From: Fragilaria crotonensis
Taxonomy: Eukaryota; Bacillariophyta; Fragilariophyceae; Fragilariales; Fragilariaceae
Assembly (NCBI GenBank): GCA_022925895.1
Contig: JAKSYS010000060.1
Location: 87,159 to 151,158 of the forward strand
DNA length: 64,000 bases
Reading direction: 5' to 3'
How positions within the stretch are numbered: position 1 is the first letter of the stretch; every line of letters starts with the position of its first letter. Position numbers and translations under genes: made by a program. The notes beneath the pieces were generated by a model that did not search any database, was not told where the DNA came from, and saw only the letters and a list, made by a program, of their open reading frames with translations. This document shows, one piece after another, positions 21,152-30,149 of this stretch.

Positions 21152-23163
21152 CTAGCATCGTCTGCCATGGCGTTCACGGGACCCGGGATATAGTTGTGCC
21201 GCGCGACATAACGGTGTGCGCGCTGGTGCAGTGCATTGAAACGGAGGAGGTGCGAACGTGCGGCGACAGAGGTGGCGGACCCTGTTGTGGACCAAGCAAC
21301 TGCTGCGCGATTGTCACTTGCAATCCACATAGTGCGTTCCCGCACGTCCCGAGTCGCAGCGAGGATGTCTTTATGTGCAATGATAGCTGCGAGCTCCAGG
21401 TCTGAGATGGATATGGACCCCCGTGGTTGCTGGGCGGTAACCAAGGCATTGCCAATGTGTGGCGGAAAACGCTGTCGCCAAACAACAGGAGGCGCGGTGG
21501 GGTCAAGCATGTCAAACCAAACGCCGCCCATCCCTGCTTGACAGGCATCGCATGCACCAACGTCTGAAGGCGAGGTCGGGACGAGTTCGTGAAGACGCGT
21601 GGGTCGGTCGTGCACCGAGGCCACGAGCGCGAGAAAATCGCGCGCCAGGTCATGGATGCGCTGGGTGATGCGTACTCGGTGTCGATCCGTGTGCGCGAGT
21701 GCTTCCTGAAGCACCGAAAACAGACCCCTGGTCCCGGGAAGCGCTGGGGACATGGACCGAAGCTCCCCCAAAACTTGGTGCCATTTGTGTACCGAGAGAC
21801 GCTTGGCTGGTGGAAGTAGCCACGCGAGTACTTCCCGAATTCGTACCAACCTGTGTGCAGGGAGATGTAGGGTTAGGGCTGCGGAGTCGATATCCCACCC
21901 AAGGATGCGCTTGTAGGTGGCCCAGCACGCATCCCCCTTTAGCATCTTCTTGGTGGAAGCCGGTTCCTTGCGATAAACTGGATCCGCAGAGGTGAGAGGT
22001 CGCAGGACTTCGTCGATTGCTGACAAAGTGGCGCGCATCACCTTTTGTTGCTGTCGGTGCGTCTGCGCCATAAGAAGAAAATCGTCGACGTAAACGTCGA
22101 CTTGTGCCACTGGTCGTCGCCCTCTGCCGCTGATTGTAGGCGGCATGGCGACCACGCTGCTGCTCTCCCGTGATATGCCGGCGTCGTCTGGAGGTGTAGC
22201 TGCGACTGCCTCCAGGCGGTGGGCCTCGTTGAGACGCGACTCGTTGCGCGTGGACAACATCACGTTGGCACGATCGCAAGCAGTTTCAGTGAGCACCGTG
22301 AAATACGGTGGCGATTCCACCCAGCCCATGGGCAGTGCAAGGGGAAACGCTATCAACGGTTTGCACCCTGGAGAAGTAGGTAGTATTACGCCTAATTTGG
22401 GAACATCCGCTATCTGAACCCATACTCGGTAAAAACCATCGGCCACATCTATCTTTGCCATGTAGACAGGGCCATACCTCGGATCCGCATGCACGAGTGT
22501 TGTAAGAACTCGTTGCAGTGCCTTGCCAAACTGCATGGCTTCGCGAGGTGCCCATTGAACCGTTTCGCTGTTTACACCTGAGAAAGTGTAGTCCACGATT
22601 AATCGTGGGCGTCGATCGCGTTGGGGGACGACACCCAAGGGCGAGACTCGCAAGCGCTGGAGGTCCGCCACTGCTTCGTACGGAAGAACCACCCAATAGC
22701 CTTGCTGACAAAACTCTAGCATTTCCTCAGCCACAAACTTGCGCTCGCTCTGCGATGATTTGTGAGGCCCTCGCTGTACAGCGGCGAGGCAACCCTTCCT
22801 GCTCCATGGTGCGGTTGACGTAGGTACACTCGCCCCGCGCCGCCCTAAGTGCTGCAACAGTCGTGCGGCCTTGTGTGGCAGCGCAACGACGTCGGCGGCG
22901 ATGTTTGAACATCCCCGGACTTCCGTTATCGTTCGATGCCACCCGTTTGTCCGAAGCCGCTCCGCATAGTGCTCCGCTAACTTACCGAGTGATTGCTCTG
23001 CCTCCGATGCTATTTCTGCAGCCTTCCGCTTGTTCGTCGTCCTTGTTTGTGTCCTCCGTGACGCTTCCTCCGCCGGCCGTGCTGCCCAGGGGGGGGCTTC
23101 GAGTAGCCAGGCTGCCTCGGGCTGTGTCTCGGCGACACGACCTGAGTCAACCTGGCCACCCCG
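20752..23163 (-). CDS. Pol: reverse transcriptase and RNase H, in frame with Gag behind a UGA
   Basis: 803 codons open from the codon right after the Gag stop (TGA at 23166-23164) to TAA at 20754-20752, with no ATG-led start of its own near the front: it is in the same frame as Gag, so readthrough would give a Gag-Pol fusion of about 1536 residues. RT motifs: AKIDVADGFY (first Asp about 239) and the YVDD box (about 358-361). RNase H follows, with ELAAIIAHKDIL and IASDNRAAVAW. The first 100 residues are Arg/Lys/Glu-rich. A roughly 50-residue insertion precedes YVDD. No integrase or aspartic protease is present, in line with DIRS elements. The tail after RNase H has no recognised domain. Confidence 0.93.
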   Translation of the reverse strand, partial: RGGQVDSGRVAETQPEAAWLLEAPPWAARPAEEASRRTQTRTTNKRKAAEIASEAEQSLGKLAEHYAERLRTNGWHRTITEVRGCSNIAADVVALPHKAARLLQHLGRRGASVPTSTAPWSRKGCLAAVQRGPHKSSQSERKFVAEEMLEFCQQGYWVVLPYEAVADLQRLRVSPLGVVPQRDRRPRLIVDYTFSGVNSETVQWAPREAMQFGKALQRVLTTLVHADPRYGPVYMAKIDVADGFYRVWVQIADVPKLGVILPTSPGCKPLIAFPLALPMGWVESPPYFTVLTETACDRANVMLSTRNESRLNEAHRLEAVAATPPDDAGISRESSSVVAMPPTISGRGRRPVAQVDVYVDDFLLMAQTHRQQQKVMRATLSAIDEVLRPLTSADPVYRKEPASTKKMLKGDACWATYKRILGWDIDSAALTLHLPAHRLVRIREVLAWLLPPAKRLSVHKWHQVLGELRSMSPALPGTRGLFSVLQEALAHTDRHRVRITQRIHDLARDFLALVASVHDRPTRLHELVPTSPSDVGACDACQAGMGGVWFDMLDPTAPPVVWRQRFPPHIGNALVTAQQPRGSISISDLELAAIIAHKDILAATRDVRERTMWIASDNRAAVAWSTTGSATSVAARSHLLRFNALHQRAHRYVARHNYIPGPVNAMADDASRRWDLSDSALLTQFDTLYPQTTSWRMLTLAPATNATLIGALSNKRVPLESLVNDTPLLPPRGSSGRPSVPAWASIPSALPMQTPSLFCNSSPTAIAPEPLRPDVGPSELARWRMPYERWARRTPGWGPRTLV

Positions 23164-23166
23164 TCA
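23105..23166 (-). promoter_or_regulatory. Candidate stop-codon readthrough signal: UGA-CGG plus 3' stem-loop
   Basis: The Gag stop reads UGA CGG GG on the minus strand. Beginning six nucleotides after the UGA, GGCCAGGT (23157-23150) can pair with GCCTGGCT (23112-23105): six Watson-Crick pairs flanked by two G-U pairs. The enclosed loop holds a perfect five-base-pair hairpin, GTGTC (23138-23134) with GACAC (23128-23124). UGA-CGG with a downstream structure is the known type II readthrough context of some plant RNA viruses such as tobraviruses. That it works here is inference. Confidence 0.6.
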
Positions 23167-25362
23167 AGCGTGCGTCCCCGTGGCATTGGGCGCTGCGAGG
23201 TGTTCGCGCACGAAGGTGAGAAGCCGCGTACGTTCTCCCGGAGTGGCAAATGGTTGATGGGTGGCGCGCCGGCCGCAATTGGGGAAACAACCACCTTTTG
23301 TCCACCATGCCACACAAAACTCGTGTCCGGAATCATTGGTGGGAGGACGGTGCTCGCGAAGTATGGTGCGTGTCCCCCCAGCGCGTAAGGTGATGGCGGT
23401 AAAGTCGTTATCCGATATTGGGTTTGAGACGCGGGCCACGGCGGTGCGTGCGGTATCCCCGCTCAGAGACGACACACCGGTGCGATTGGATTGACCGCCG
23501 ACCGTAGCGCCACTGGGCGAAGCACCGCTACCCATGCTGCTGGCCTGACCTGTCGTCATTGCAGCAGTTGGGCCTGACTGTGGAGCCGATTCCAGGTACT
23601 CGACTGGAAGATCCATCCAGTTTGTCGACTGGTGAAAGGTGCCTCGGCGCAACTCCTGTAGCATGGGGGCGAAGTTAGGGACTTCCACTCCGATCACGCT
23701 ATCCACTACGTTTGTGGATATTTGTTGTAGGTACTCGTGCGCATTAACCTGCACAGCGCGTACAATACGTGCGTGGTACGTGCGTGTTATGTTTTGGACT
23801 TGTGCCAATTCGCGATATCGGTCTGTGACGAATGGGGCGATGTTCTGCAGTCCGACGGCTGTGCTCCATAGTGCTTCCACGTATGGGTGTGTGGGCCCGA
23901 CGCCTTGAAACAGGCACTGACACAAGACCGCATACCGGAAGAGTGTGACACATACCTCCGTGATGTCTTGGGGGAACTTGATCTTCTCACCTTCCCGTAT
24001 CGTTCGGATGTCGGCGAGGCTTGCGTTCTGTTCTCCCTGGACCAACTGGTTTGCCACAGCTGATGAATTAGTCACTTGGAGGTGATGAGCCTTACCGGCA
24101 TACGCCACCAAAAAGGGCTGACAACCCGTGGAGAGGTCATCTGCACTGTGTCCAGGGAACTGGAATCCGACAATCATCTGCTTCAGGGCGGTCGTTACCA
24201 CTGGCACATACAGCTCAGTTGACAACCCTCGCGCCATGCAGACTTTTTGCATTTCTTGCGTGAGCAGTGTATGCTGCTCACTCTTGTGACAGTTTGAGAG
24301 ACGTTGCCAGATGGGCGCAACGTCGTCGGGGCTGGCCACATTACAGAAGCGAAGGAGGACCCGGTGCGTCTCCTTATAAGCGTCAACTATGGACTTCGTC
24401 TCTCGTGCTGGACGTCCTCGATCCTGCTGGTCGTCGCCACCCTCGCGCTGTTGTGTGAGGGCGCGCAACGCTCCGATCAACGTGGCCGTGGTTCCTGTGT
24501 TGCCCACACCTTCCGTCGCAGTCAGGGCCGGCAAGTCTGTTTGTACTTTCTGCGTGACGTACTGGTACACTTCCGGCGGCATGTGAAGTGGAACAAGTGG
24601 ATGGTGCACACTCGGAAGTGCATTTTGTGCTCCTCCACCCCCCCGTGCTGTACACGCGGCTCGGAGCCACACTACGACGTCGTTGCAGCTCTCGATAGCG
24701 TCGTCCGCTCTTATGGCACCCACAATTTCTTGATAGGCTTGCTTTGCCGTGATCCTGCGACGATGTACAATCAAGGCAGCATATCGGCCCGGAAGCAACT
24801 GTGTGTTCCGGGGGCGAACTACTTCAGTTTCCGGGTCCAATTCAGTAAACGGTCCTAGTGGGGTTCGAGGATCCACCCAGGCCGGCAGCAAGGCTTCCAT
24901 AGCGGCCACTGTGGGCACTCGAACTGGCGTATTTACCAGATGAAACATCGATGCCGGGGTTTCAACTGCCGGGTACTGATGGGGCAAGATGTCTCCCAAC
25001 AGGCCCAATACCTTATCGTGGAAACCAGTTGGCTCATCGCCTGGCATGTCCATGAAGCGGAGTAGCCGATGCACAATGGATACCTCCGGAAGACCGTCTA
25101 GTCCGTTGATCATGCACAGGAATGCCATGGGCTGTCGGTCACTCATGGCTACAGTCTGGTCGCGTAGCTGGATTGGTACGGGGATGACTCCTTCCCCTGC
25201 GAAACGATATCCCGCGAGGTATCCTGCGGTGCGATCCGGCGCCGGATTGTTCGCTGCGTCCGCGTACAGTTCGCGGTACGTGCGGGGCGCCTCCCGTATC
25301 GCTCCCGCGGGTGGAGGCGGTGCCGGCACCGCGACAGCTGCGGGTTGAATAGGATGGGCCAT
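23164..25362 (-). CDS. Gag-like structural protein of the DIRS-like element
   Basis: 732 residues from the ATG at 25362. The N-terminus is Pro/Ala-rich. The middle is a long region without a recognised domain. Near the C-terminus a short Cys/His cluster, C-x8-C-x3-C-x5-H in the stretch FCVAWWTKGGC to ATH, looks like a nucleic-acid-binding knuckle, common in gag-like proteins of such elements. It ends in TGA; the same frame continues as Pol. Probable role: packaging of the element RNA. Position (first ORF) and the knuckle support the call; no sequence family was recognised otherwise. Confidence 0.8.
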   Translation of the reverse strand: MAHPIQPAAVAVPAPPPPAGAIREAPRTYRELYADAANNPAPDRTAGYLAGYRFAGEGVIPVPIQLRDQTVAMSDRQPMAFLCMINGLDGLPEVSIVHRLLRFMDMPGDEPTGFHDKVLGLLGDILPHQYPAVETPASMFHLVNTPVRVPTVAAMEALLPAWVDPRTPLGPFTELDPETEVVRPRNTQLLPGRYAALIVHRRRITAKQAYQEIVGAIRADDAIESCNDVVVWLRAACTARGGGGAQNALPSVHHPLVPLHMPPEVYQYVTQKVQTDLPALTATEGVGNTGTTATLIGALRALTQQREGGDDQQDRGRPARETKSIVDAYKETHRVLLRFCNVASPDDVAPIWQRLSNCHKSEQHTLLTQEMQKVCMARGLSTELYVPVVTTALKQMIVGFQFPGHSADDLSTGCQPFLVAYAGKAHHLQVTNSSAVANQLVQGEQNASLADIRTIREGEKIKFPQDITEVCVTLFRYAVLCQCLFQGVGPTHPYVEALWSTAVGLQNIAPFVTDRYRELAQVQNITRTYHARIVRAVQVNAHEYLQQISTNVVDSVIGVEVPNFAPMLQELRRGTFHQSTNWMDLPVEYLESAPQSGPTAAMTTGQASSMGSGASPSGATVGGQSNRTGVSSLSGDTARTAVARVSNPISDNDFTAITLRAGGTRTILREHRPPTNDSGHEFCVAWWTKGGCFPNCGRRATHQPFATPGERTRLLTFVREHLAAPNATGTHA

Positions 25363-25406
25363 TGCTTAATACTGGGAGTGTTAAGTGGAGTGCACGTCCT
25401 TAACCT

Positions 25407-25711
25407 TTTAAAACTAAGCGAGCTATCGATAGCTCCACCGCACTACTCGTGGCAACCTTGGACCAGGTTCCGCGAGTCTCGTGTGGCGTTCCTTGCTGCT
25501 GCGCCGACGTTCGACGCCGAGATTCAGCAACAATGAGAACGATGCTTGCTAGCTCCTGTTCAATTACCTAGTAGTATTCTGGGTACTCGGTCCCTCGTAG
25601 TACGTCCACTCTAGTATTGCATTCTAGTCACGAATGCGCCGAAGAATCCAACAACGTAGGATTCGTGACGTATGTGCTGCAGACCTTCCGTTTTTTCACT
25701 GCCGCTGACGG
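25407..25711. repeat. Split direct repeat, 305-bp unit, outer copy
   Basis: Identical to 19401-19705; on the element's own strand this is the 5' terminal piece (A1). The 16-bp palindrome recurs at 25420-25435. It ends 45 bp upstream of the Gag start codon, so it probably carries the promoter. Confidence 0.95.
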
Positions 25712-27016
25712 TCGGAAAGCAGAGATGTACGTCTTGCCTCTTGCCACAGCCTACAAGGACAGTATGCATATGATACTTGTACCTGGTACAATACCAGGCA
25801 CCATGACTGGAATGTCATATGTCATAAGTCATAAGTCATAACGCTATGTAAGGGCACCCTAGGCAGTACGCATGATTCTCCCTTGTACTGGTATTGTGCC
25901 GGTCTCTATTATCTATGCATACCCACATAATGATACATACAAGGGGAAATAACAGTATCGCGTATTTTTCAGTCATTTTTCATAATAGTATTATGACCCC
26001 CTCTATCTACAACTCTACTCTTTACTATATCACAAATTTTTGTTTGACTCTATTACAATATCACACATACATTTGTGCCATTATTATTAAATCACGTTGT
26101 GAACATCATGTCAACAAAACAATAATCCGAACGAAGGCTATTGGGGAGTCGAGTGAACGTTACAGTAAAGACTGTACATACTAACACGCAACATTCGCCC
26201 CCCTTAAACCTAGCTGCGTCCTGCAAATCTTTCAATTCAGGAACAAACCACCAGTGAGCCTTGTCACGAAAGTGAAAGTCCGATTCAAAGATTTGCACAA
26301 TTGGTTAAACTGTTCTACAAGTCATGTCATGAACACCCATTGACAAATTGACGTAGCAAAAACCATGCTGTCGTTGCTTCTGCTTTGGGGAAACCATCCT
26401 CAATAATGTTGTGGGAAACGGTGCAACAGCATGGGCTGTGCTGGATCGCGGGCTGCAATCACTGGCCTCATTGTTGACGCTGGGGGTACAAGCGCACTTG
26501 TATCCCACTGATCATGCACGTCGAAATAACGTGGATCGTGAGCTATTTGAATCAATGCATATAGCGTACTAGTAGTAGCTAGCTACTATCTACAGGCACC
26601 TTGTGCACTCCTCGGAACATTGTGCGCATTTGTTCCTGACAACAATGCTTCAAGGAATTCATGCTAACAATACAATACCTGCTCCAAACTTTCCTAATCA
26701 TGCATAGGCACCATCACTTTCTTAAAGGTTGTCTTGTCAAAAGTCATCATTAGTTCAACAGAAGGTAGTATCTCATCAATTTCAAGGATAGTTACTAAGG
26801 TTAAAGGAGCCTCTCATGTTTCTGATCAGAATGCGCAACCGTGAACATTGTGTCAAGATTTGCAAGGTGAAAAGACTGCATTCATGGAGTGAAGTAAAGA
26901 TCTCCCCAAACTACCGGTAGTCATGACAATCTATAACATTAACATAACAAACTGGGGAAGGACCCACAGGAAACCACAGGCCTTGAGCTCCAGCAAGTTC
27001 TGAGAATTTGAAGTAG

Positions 27017-27275
27017 CTTGTCACAAGCGCAAACTCCACCACACCAAATTGCAAGTGCAACCACCACCACTCCTGGCTGATGTATCATGACAGGCAGGTT
27101 GTGGCTGTTGCAGGTCGCTACTGGCTGGTGTCGGTTCGGCGGTTCCTTGTCACGAGCGCAAACTCCACCACCACACCAATTGCAAGTGCAACCACCACTC
27201 CTGGCTGATGTATGACAGGTAGTGGCTATAGCAGCATTGCAGCATTGCTACTGGCTGGTGTTGGTTCGGCGGTTC
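27017..27275. repeat. Tandem duplication, about 130-bp unit
   Basis: Unit 1 is 27017-27145 and unit 2 is 27146-27275; both begin CTTGTCAC, carry AATTGCAAGTGCAACC and CTCCTGGCTGATGTAT, and end TTCGGCGGTTC. They differ by scattered substitutions and a few small indels. No coding sense is apparent. Confidence 0.85.
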
Positions 27276-27510
27276 GTTAAAGATGATTGTCAGCTTGTCC
27301 TTGGCGACAACAGTGACACAATTACAACAGTGAACAACAACAACACCGACGCGACAACAGTCAAGGAACAATGAGCAGCAGATACTATGAGCGGATCGAT
27401 ATTTTCAAACTAATATGTGGCAAGCGGGCCGGCATCAATTTTGGCAAACGTTCAAAGCAAGCAACACACATGTACATGCTGAGATTCAGTTTCGGATTCT
27501 GTTCCACCCC

Positions 27511-27542
27511 ACTGAATTCAGTCTAAATACACTGAATTCAGT
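27511..27542. repeat. Paired 12-bp palindromes ACTGAATTCAGT
   Basis: Two perfect copies at 27511-27522 and 27531-27542, eight bases apart. An 11-of-12 match lies at 29213-29224. The arrangement could mark an end of an old transposon or a binding site. Confidence 0.6.
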
Positions 27543-29460
27543 TTCCATTTCATAAATCCGATTTCTTTTGATCTCTTCATTTGCCTTGCTTATGCCTCAG
27601 TACACGTTTGAAGTCACATTCAAGTAGAATACAGGTTATCAAGATGCGCGTTTTTGGATCGGTAGTTGTTGAGATTTGAGATACGATCTTTTAAAGTTCC
27701 GCAAGTGAACGTGAATTTTCATCGTTAAAAAAAATATCATGCCGAAAAACAAACGGCTACACCATGGCGTCCGAGCGAAGATCTCGATCGTCAAGACGTT
27801 TCTCCACCCATGAGCGATGGATTGTCCGAAGTACCCAATGTATCAATGATTGATGCATTGGGTGACCTTCATCTCATGAAGCACGATGAGAAAGGTGTCT
27901 GCAAATACGTGCAGGACTGTTTCACAACGCATCACAATGATTTTGATGACGGTCAAATCTACTCTTGCTGTGACCCAATTCTCAAGCTTCAACCAGGAAG
28001 GACCGCATGAATTCATGTCAAAAAGACCGTCACAAGACAATCTGGAAGGTGGGGATCATGTGGCTGTTGAGGCTGAAGAGCTTGAAAGCCGTAAAGTACT
28101 GCCTTTTCCAAAAACGAAATCTCAACATTTTGAGCACAACGTATTGCTGCTGTTGACTACTATGAGACTGCTCCTGAAGCCTTACTGACCCCAAATGACA
28201 ACATCACGAAGTGTCTTCAAATTCTTGGGGAAGCATACGCGTAGATGTGAGAAGAAAGTCAGGGTGAGCGAGGTGCAGCCCACTTTGGTAAGAACTGCGG
28301 GCTGAATGATCCGTGTCTGGTGCACTCTACCTTGCAAGACATTGCTTTCTCACCAAATTTTGCAGACAACTAAACAAAAGCACTGCTGTAATTGTATTGC
28401 AGTTATAATTGAAATCTTTTGTATCATGCGAGGTGTTTCATTAATGTATTGGCACGCTTGTTGGTGATAACGGAAGGAGAGTTCCGAGGAGATTGTGTTG
28501 TGCAAGGACTTTCCTGACAACCATTCTGTTTCACTTCGATCCCCGTCGCCAAGTTGAAGACCTTTATAAGCTCAGAAACTCTTCAATCTCATCGGAAGAT
28601 TTACATTGTGCAAAAGACTGGATGTTCATGTTGCTGCGTTAGGTTGTGATGGCGCTCGTGAACGTGAATGCAGGGCTTGTCGAGCATTTGTCTCAAGGCC
28701 TGGTGTCGCACTTAGACAATTTGAATTCAATTGCAAGCTTAAAGTATCAACAATCTGGAAATCAGTGTACATGAAAGCCAACACAGCAAGGTCAGCATGA
28801 GGTTTTGTTGGGGTAACGACACTAATTGTGGGGTGGAACGACCCTCCCCATGCTGATACGTGGAGAGGACTCAACGTCGGATTTCATCTCCGATAGGCAC
28901 GCACAACATCATTTGTCTACAAAAAAGATGCAAACCACTCCTGGAGTTGCACCATAGGTTGCTTTGTGTGCCCCATATGCATCGTATTCGCAATGCATCA
29001 GAAGTTAGAGGCTCGTGAGTGAGCAACGTAATTCAGTGAGATTAAAATTTTCAATTTTTCTTCAACCTTTCAATTCCAATAACTTTTTTCCTGTTAGAGC
29101 CTTGACTTTTGTCCTTCTTTACAAAGTTGTAGTAGACGTAATGATTGATTTAATTCTGCCTTTATGCGATCAGGAGAGCGGCAACAATTGAGATAGGGAA
29201 AGTAAACGAAGCACTGAATTCAGCGTTTAGGGTGAGATTTAACCCGGTTTGAAAAAATTACATAGCCGATTTCCAGGATTCCTATTATGTCAAGATTACG
29301 AAATTAGAGTGTGTACGGAGTACGGACGGACGAGTCAAGACAAGCAAGTCTCGACTCTCGACGAACAAAAAAGTCAGAAGTATGTATGCATACAACGAGA
29401 AGCTCTCGATTCGTTGATCCGTCTTGCGCTACCATAGCATCTTTCGGAAGAGCACAACTC

Positions 29461-30102
29461 ATGGTTCTCTATCTCCTGTACATTAAGTCTGATCTCGAGG
29501 GAGTCAGGTACGTTTTCGTTGTAAGGAAGGTGGGCGTTAGTGTGTGTGTGTAGATTGGAGATGATAACTTCACAGAGATTTCTCATACTCAGCTGGTTCT
29601 GCACATCAGCTCGGTGTCGATTCGTCCCGATGCCAACATTTGCATCTCCGTCCGCAATCCCTTGTCTGATTATGAGGTTCGCGAGAAGGTAGCCTTCAAC
29701 CTCCAAGAAACGGTAGAACAAGACGAAGGGTCCAGGGAACCAGATCATCATTTTGCGCTCTCATGGGAGGGCTCGAAGAAACGGTCGACGCTAATTGTGT
29801 TGGATGAAGCGGCGACAAAAACCGCGTTAAAGAAGAAGAAGTTTAAGGATCCTTTTTCTTATTTGTCCTACACATCGGACCACAACGGAGATTTCGCACC
29901 AGTCTTGGCCTTTGAATGTCGTGGACTGGAACCATATGCCTTTCACTGCTTAGGAGGTGATCAATTTTTCGTGGAGAGCGAAGGTGGAGTGAAATTTGAA
30001 TCAGATGTGGACTTGAGTGATGGCGATTGGGCAGAGTACGATGCAGAGAACGATGCTTCCGTATCGATCGATAAGTTCGAAACCAAGATTGAAGGTCTAT
30101 GA
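29461..30102 (+). CDS. CZIB/UPF0587 (DUF866) family protein, lacking the CXXC motifs
   Basis: Exons 29461-29507 and 29610-30102 (intron 102 bp, donor GTACGT, acceptor CACATCAG) give 179 residues; the junction restores LEGVSSVSIRPDANICISV, the expected N-terminal run of the family. Hallmarks are the FECRGLEP box (about residues 122-129) and the C-terminal DLSDGDWAEYDAENDASVSI. Eukaryotic members usually bind zinc through two CXXC pairs (human C1orf123/CZIB). Here both pairs are absent: the only cysteines are in NICIS, ECRG and HCLG. A zinc role is therefore doubtful. The gene converges with the helicase gene, leaving only 47 bp between stops. Confidence 0.82.
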
Positions 30103-30149
30103 ACATAATTCTTCACCTAACCTGATGAAGACCATCTAATGCTCCTCAG

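Larger units (their letters stand above)
19194..25711 (-). mobile_element. Complete DIRS-order retrotransposon with PAT/Ngaro-type split direct repeats
   Basis: Reading on the minus strand the order is A1-Gag-Pol(RT/RNase H)-YR-B1-A2-B2. On the plus strand this appears as a 193-bp block (19194-19386), a 14-bp spacer, a 305-bp block (19401-19705), a second 193-bp block (19705-19897), the coding interior, and a second 305-bp block (25407-25711). By eye each repeat pair is identical throughout, and the gag and pol domains are intact, so insertion was recent. Split direct repeats, a tyrosine recombinase and no integrase or protease are the hallmarks of PAT/Ngaro-like DIRS elements, which integrate via a circular intermediate. 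I see no target-site duplication, as expected. No methyltransferase domain was recognised. The element is visibly richer in GC than its surroundings and sits 198 bp upstream of the protease start codon. Confidence 0.95.
25712..29460. other. Gene-poor 3.7-kb region; repeats and possible decayed transposon
   Basis: Right flank of the retroelement. No intact gene recognised. Contains the tandem duplication at 27017-27275, a CTACCGGTAG palindrome at 26911-26920 and copies of ACTGAATTCAGT at 27511 and 27531 with a near copy at 29213. Between these copies lie broken frames (for example 27810-28010, 28606-28800) that I cannot assign; a dead DNA transposon is possible but unproven. Confidence 0.5.

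Noticed and set aside
25712-29460. piggyBac- or copia-type element in the gene-poor region
   Set aside because: I looked for TTAA-bounded ends, DDE-like or gag-pol motifs and LTR pairs and found none that hold up.
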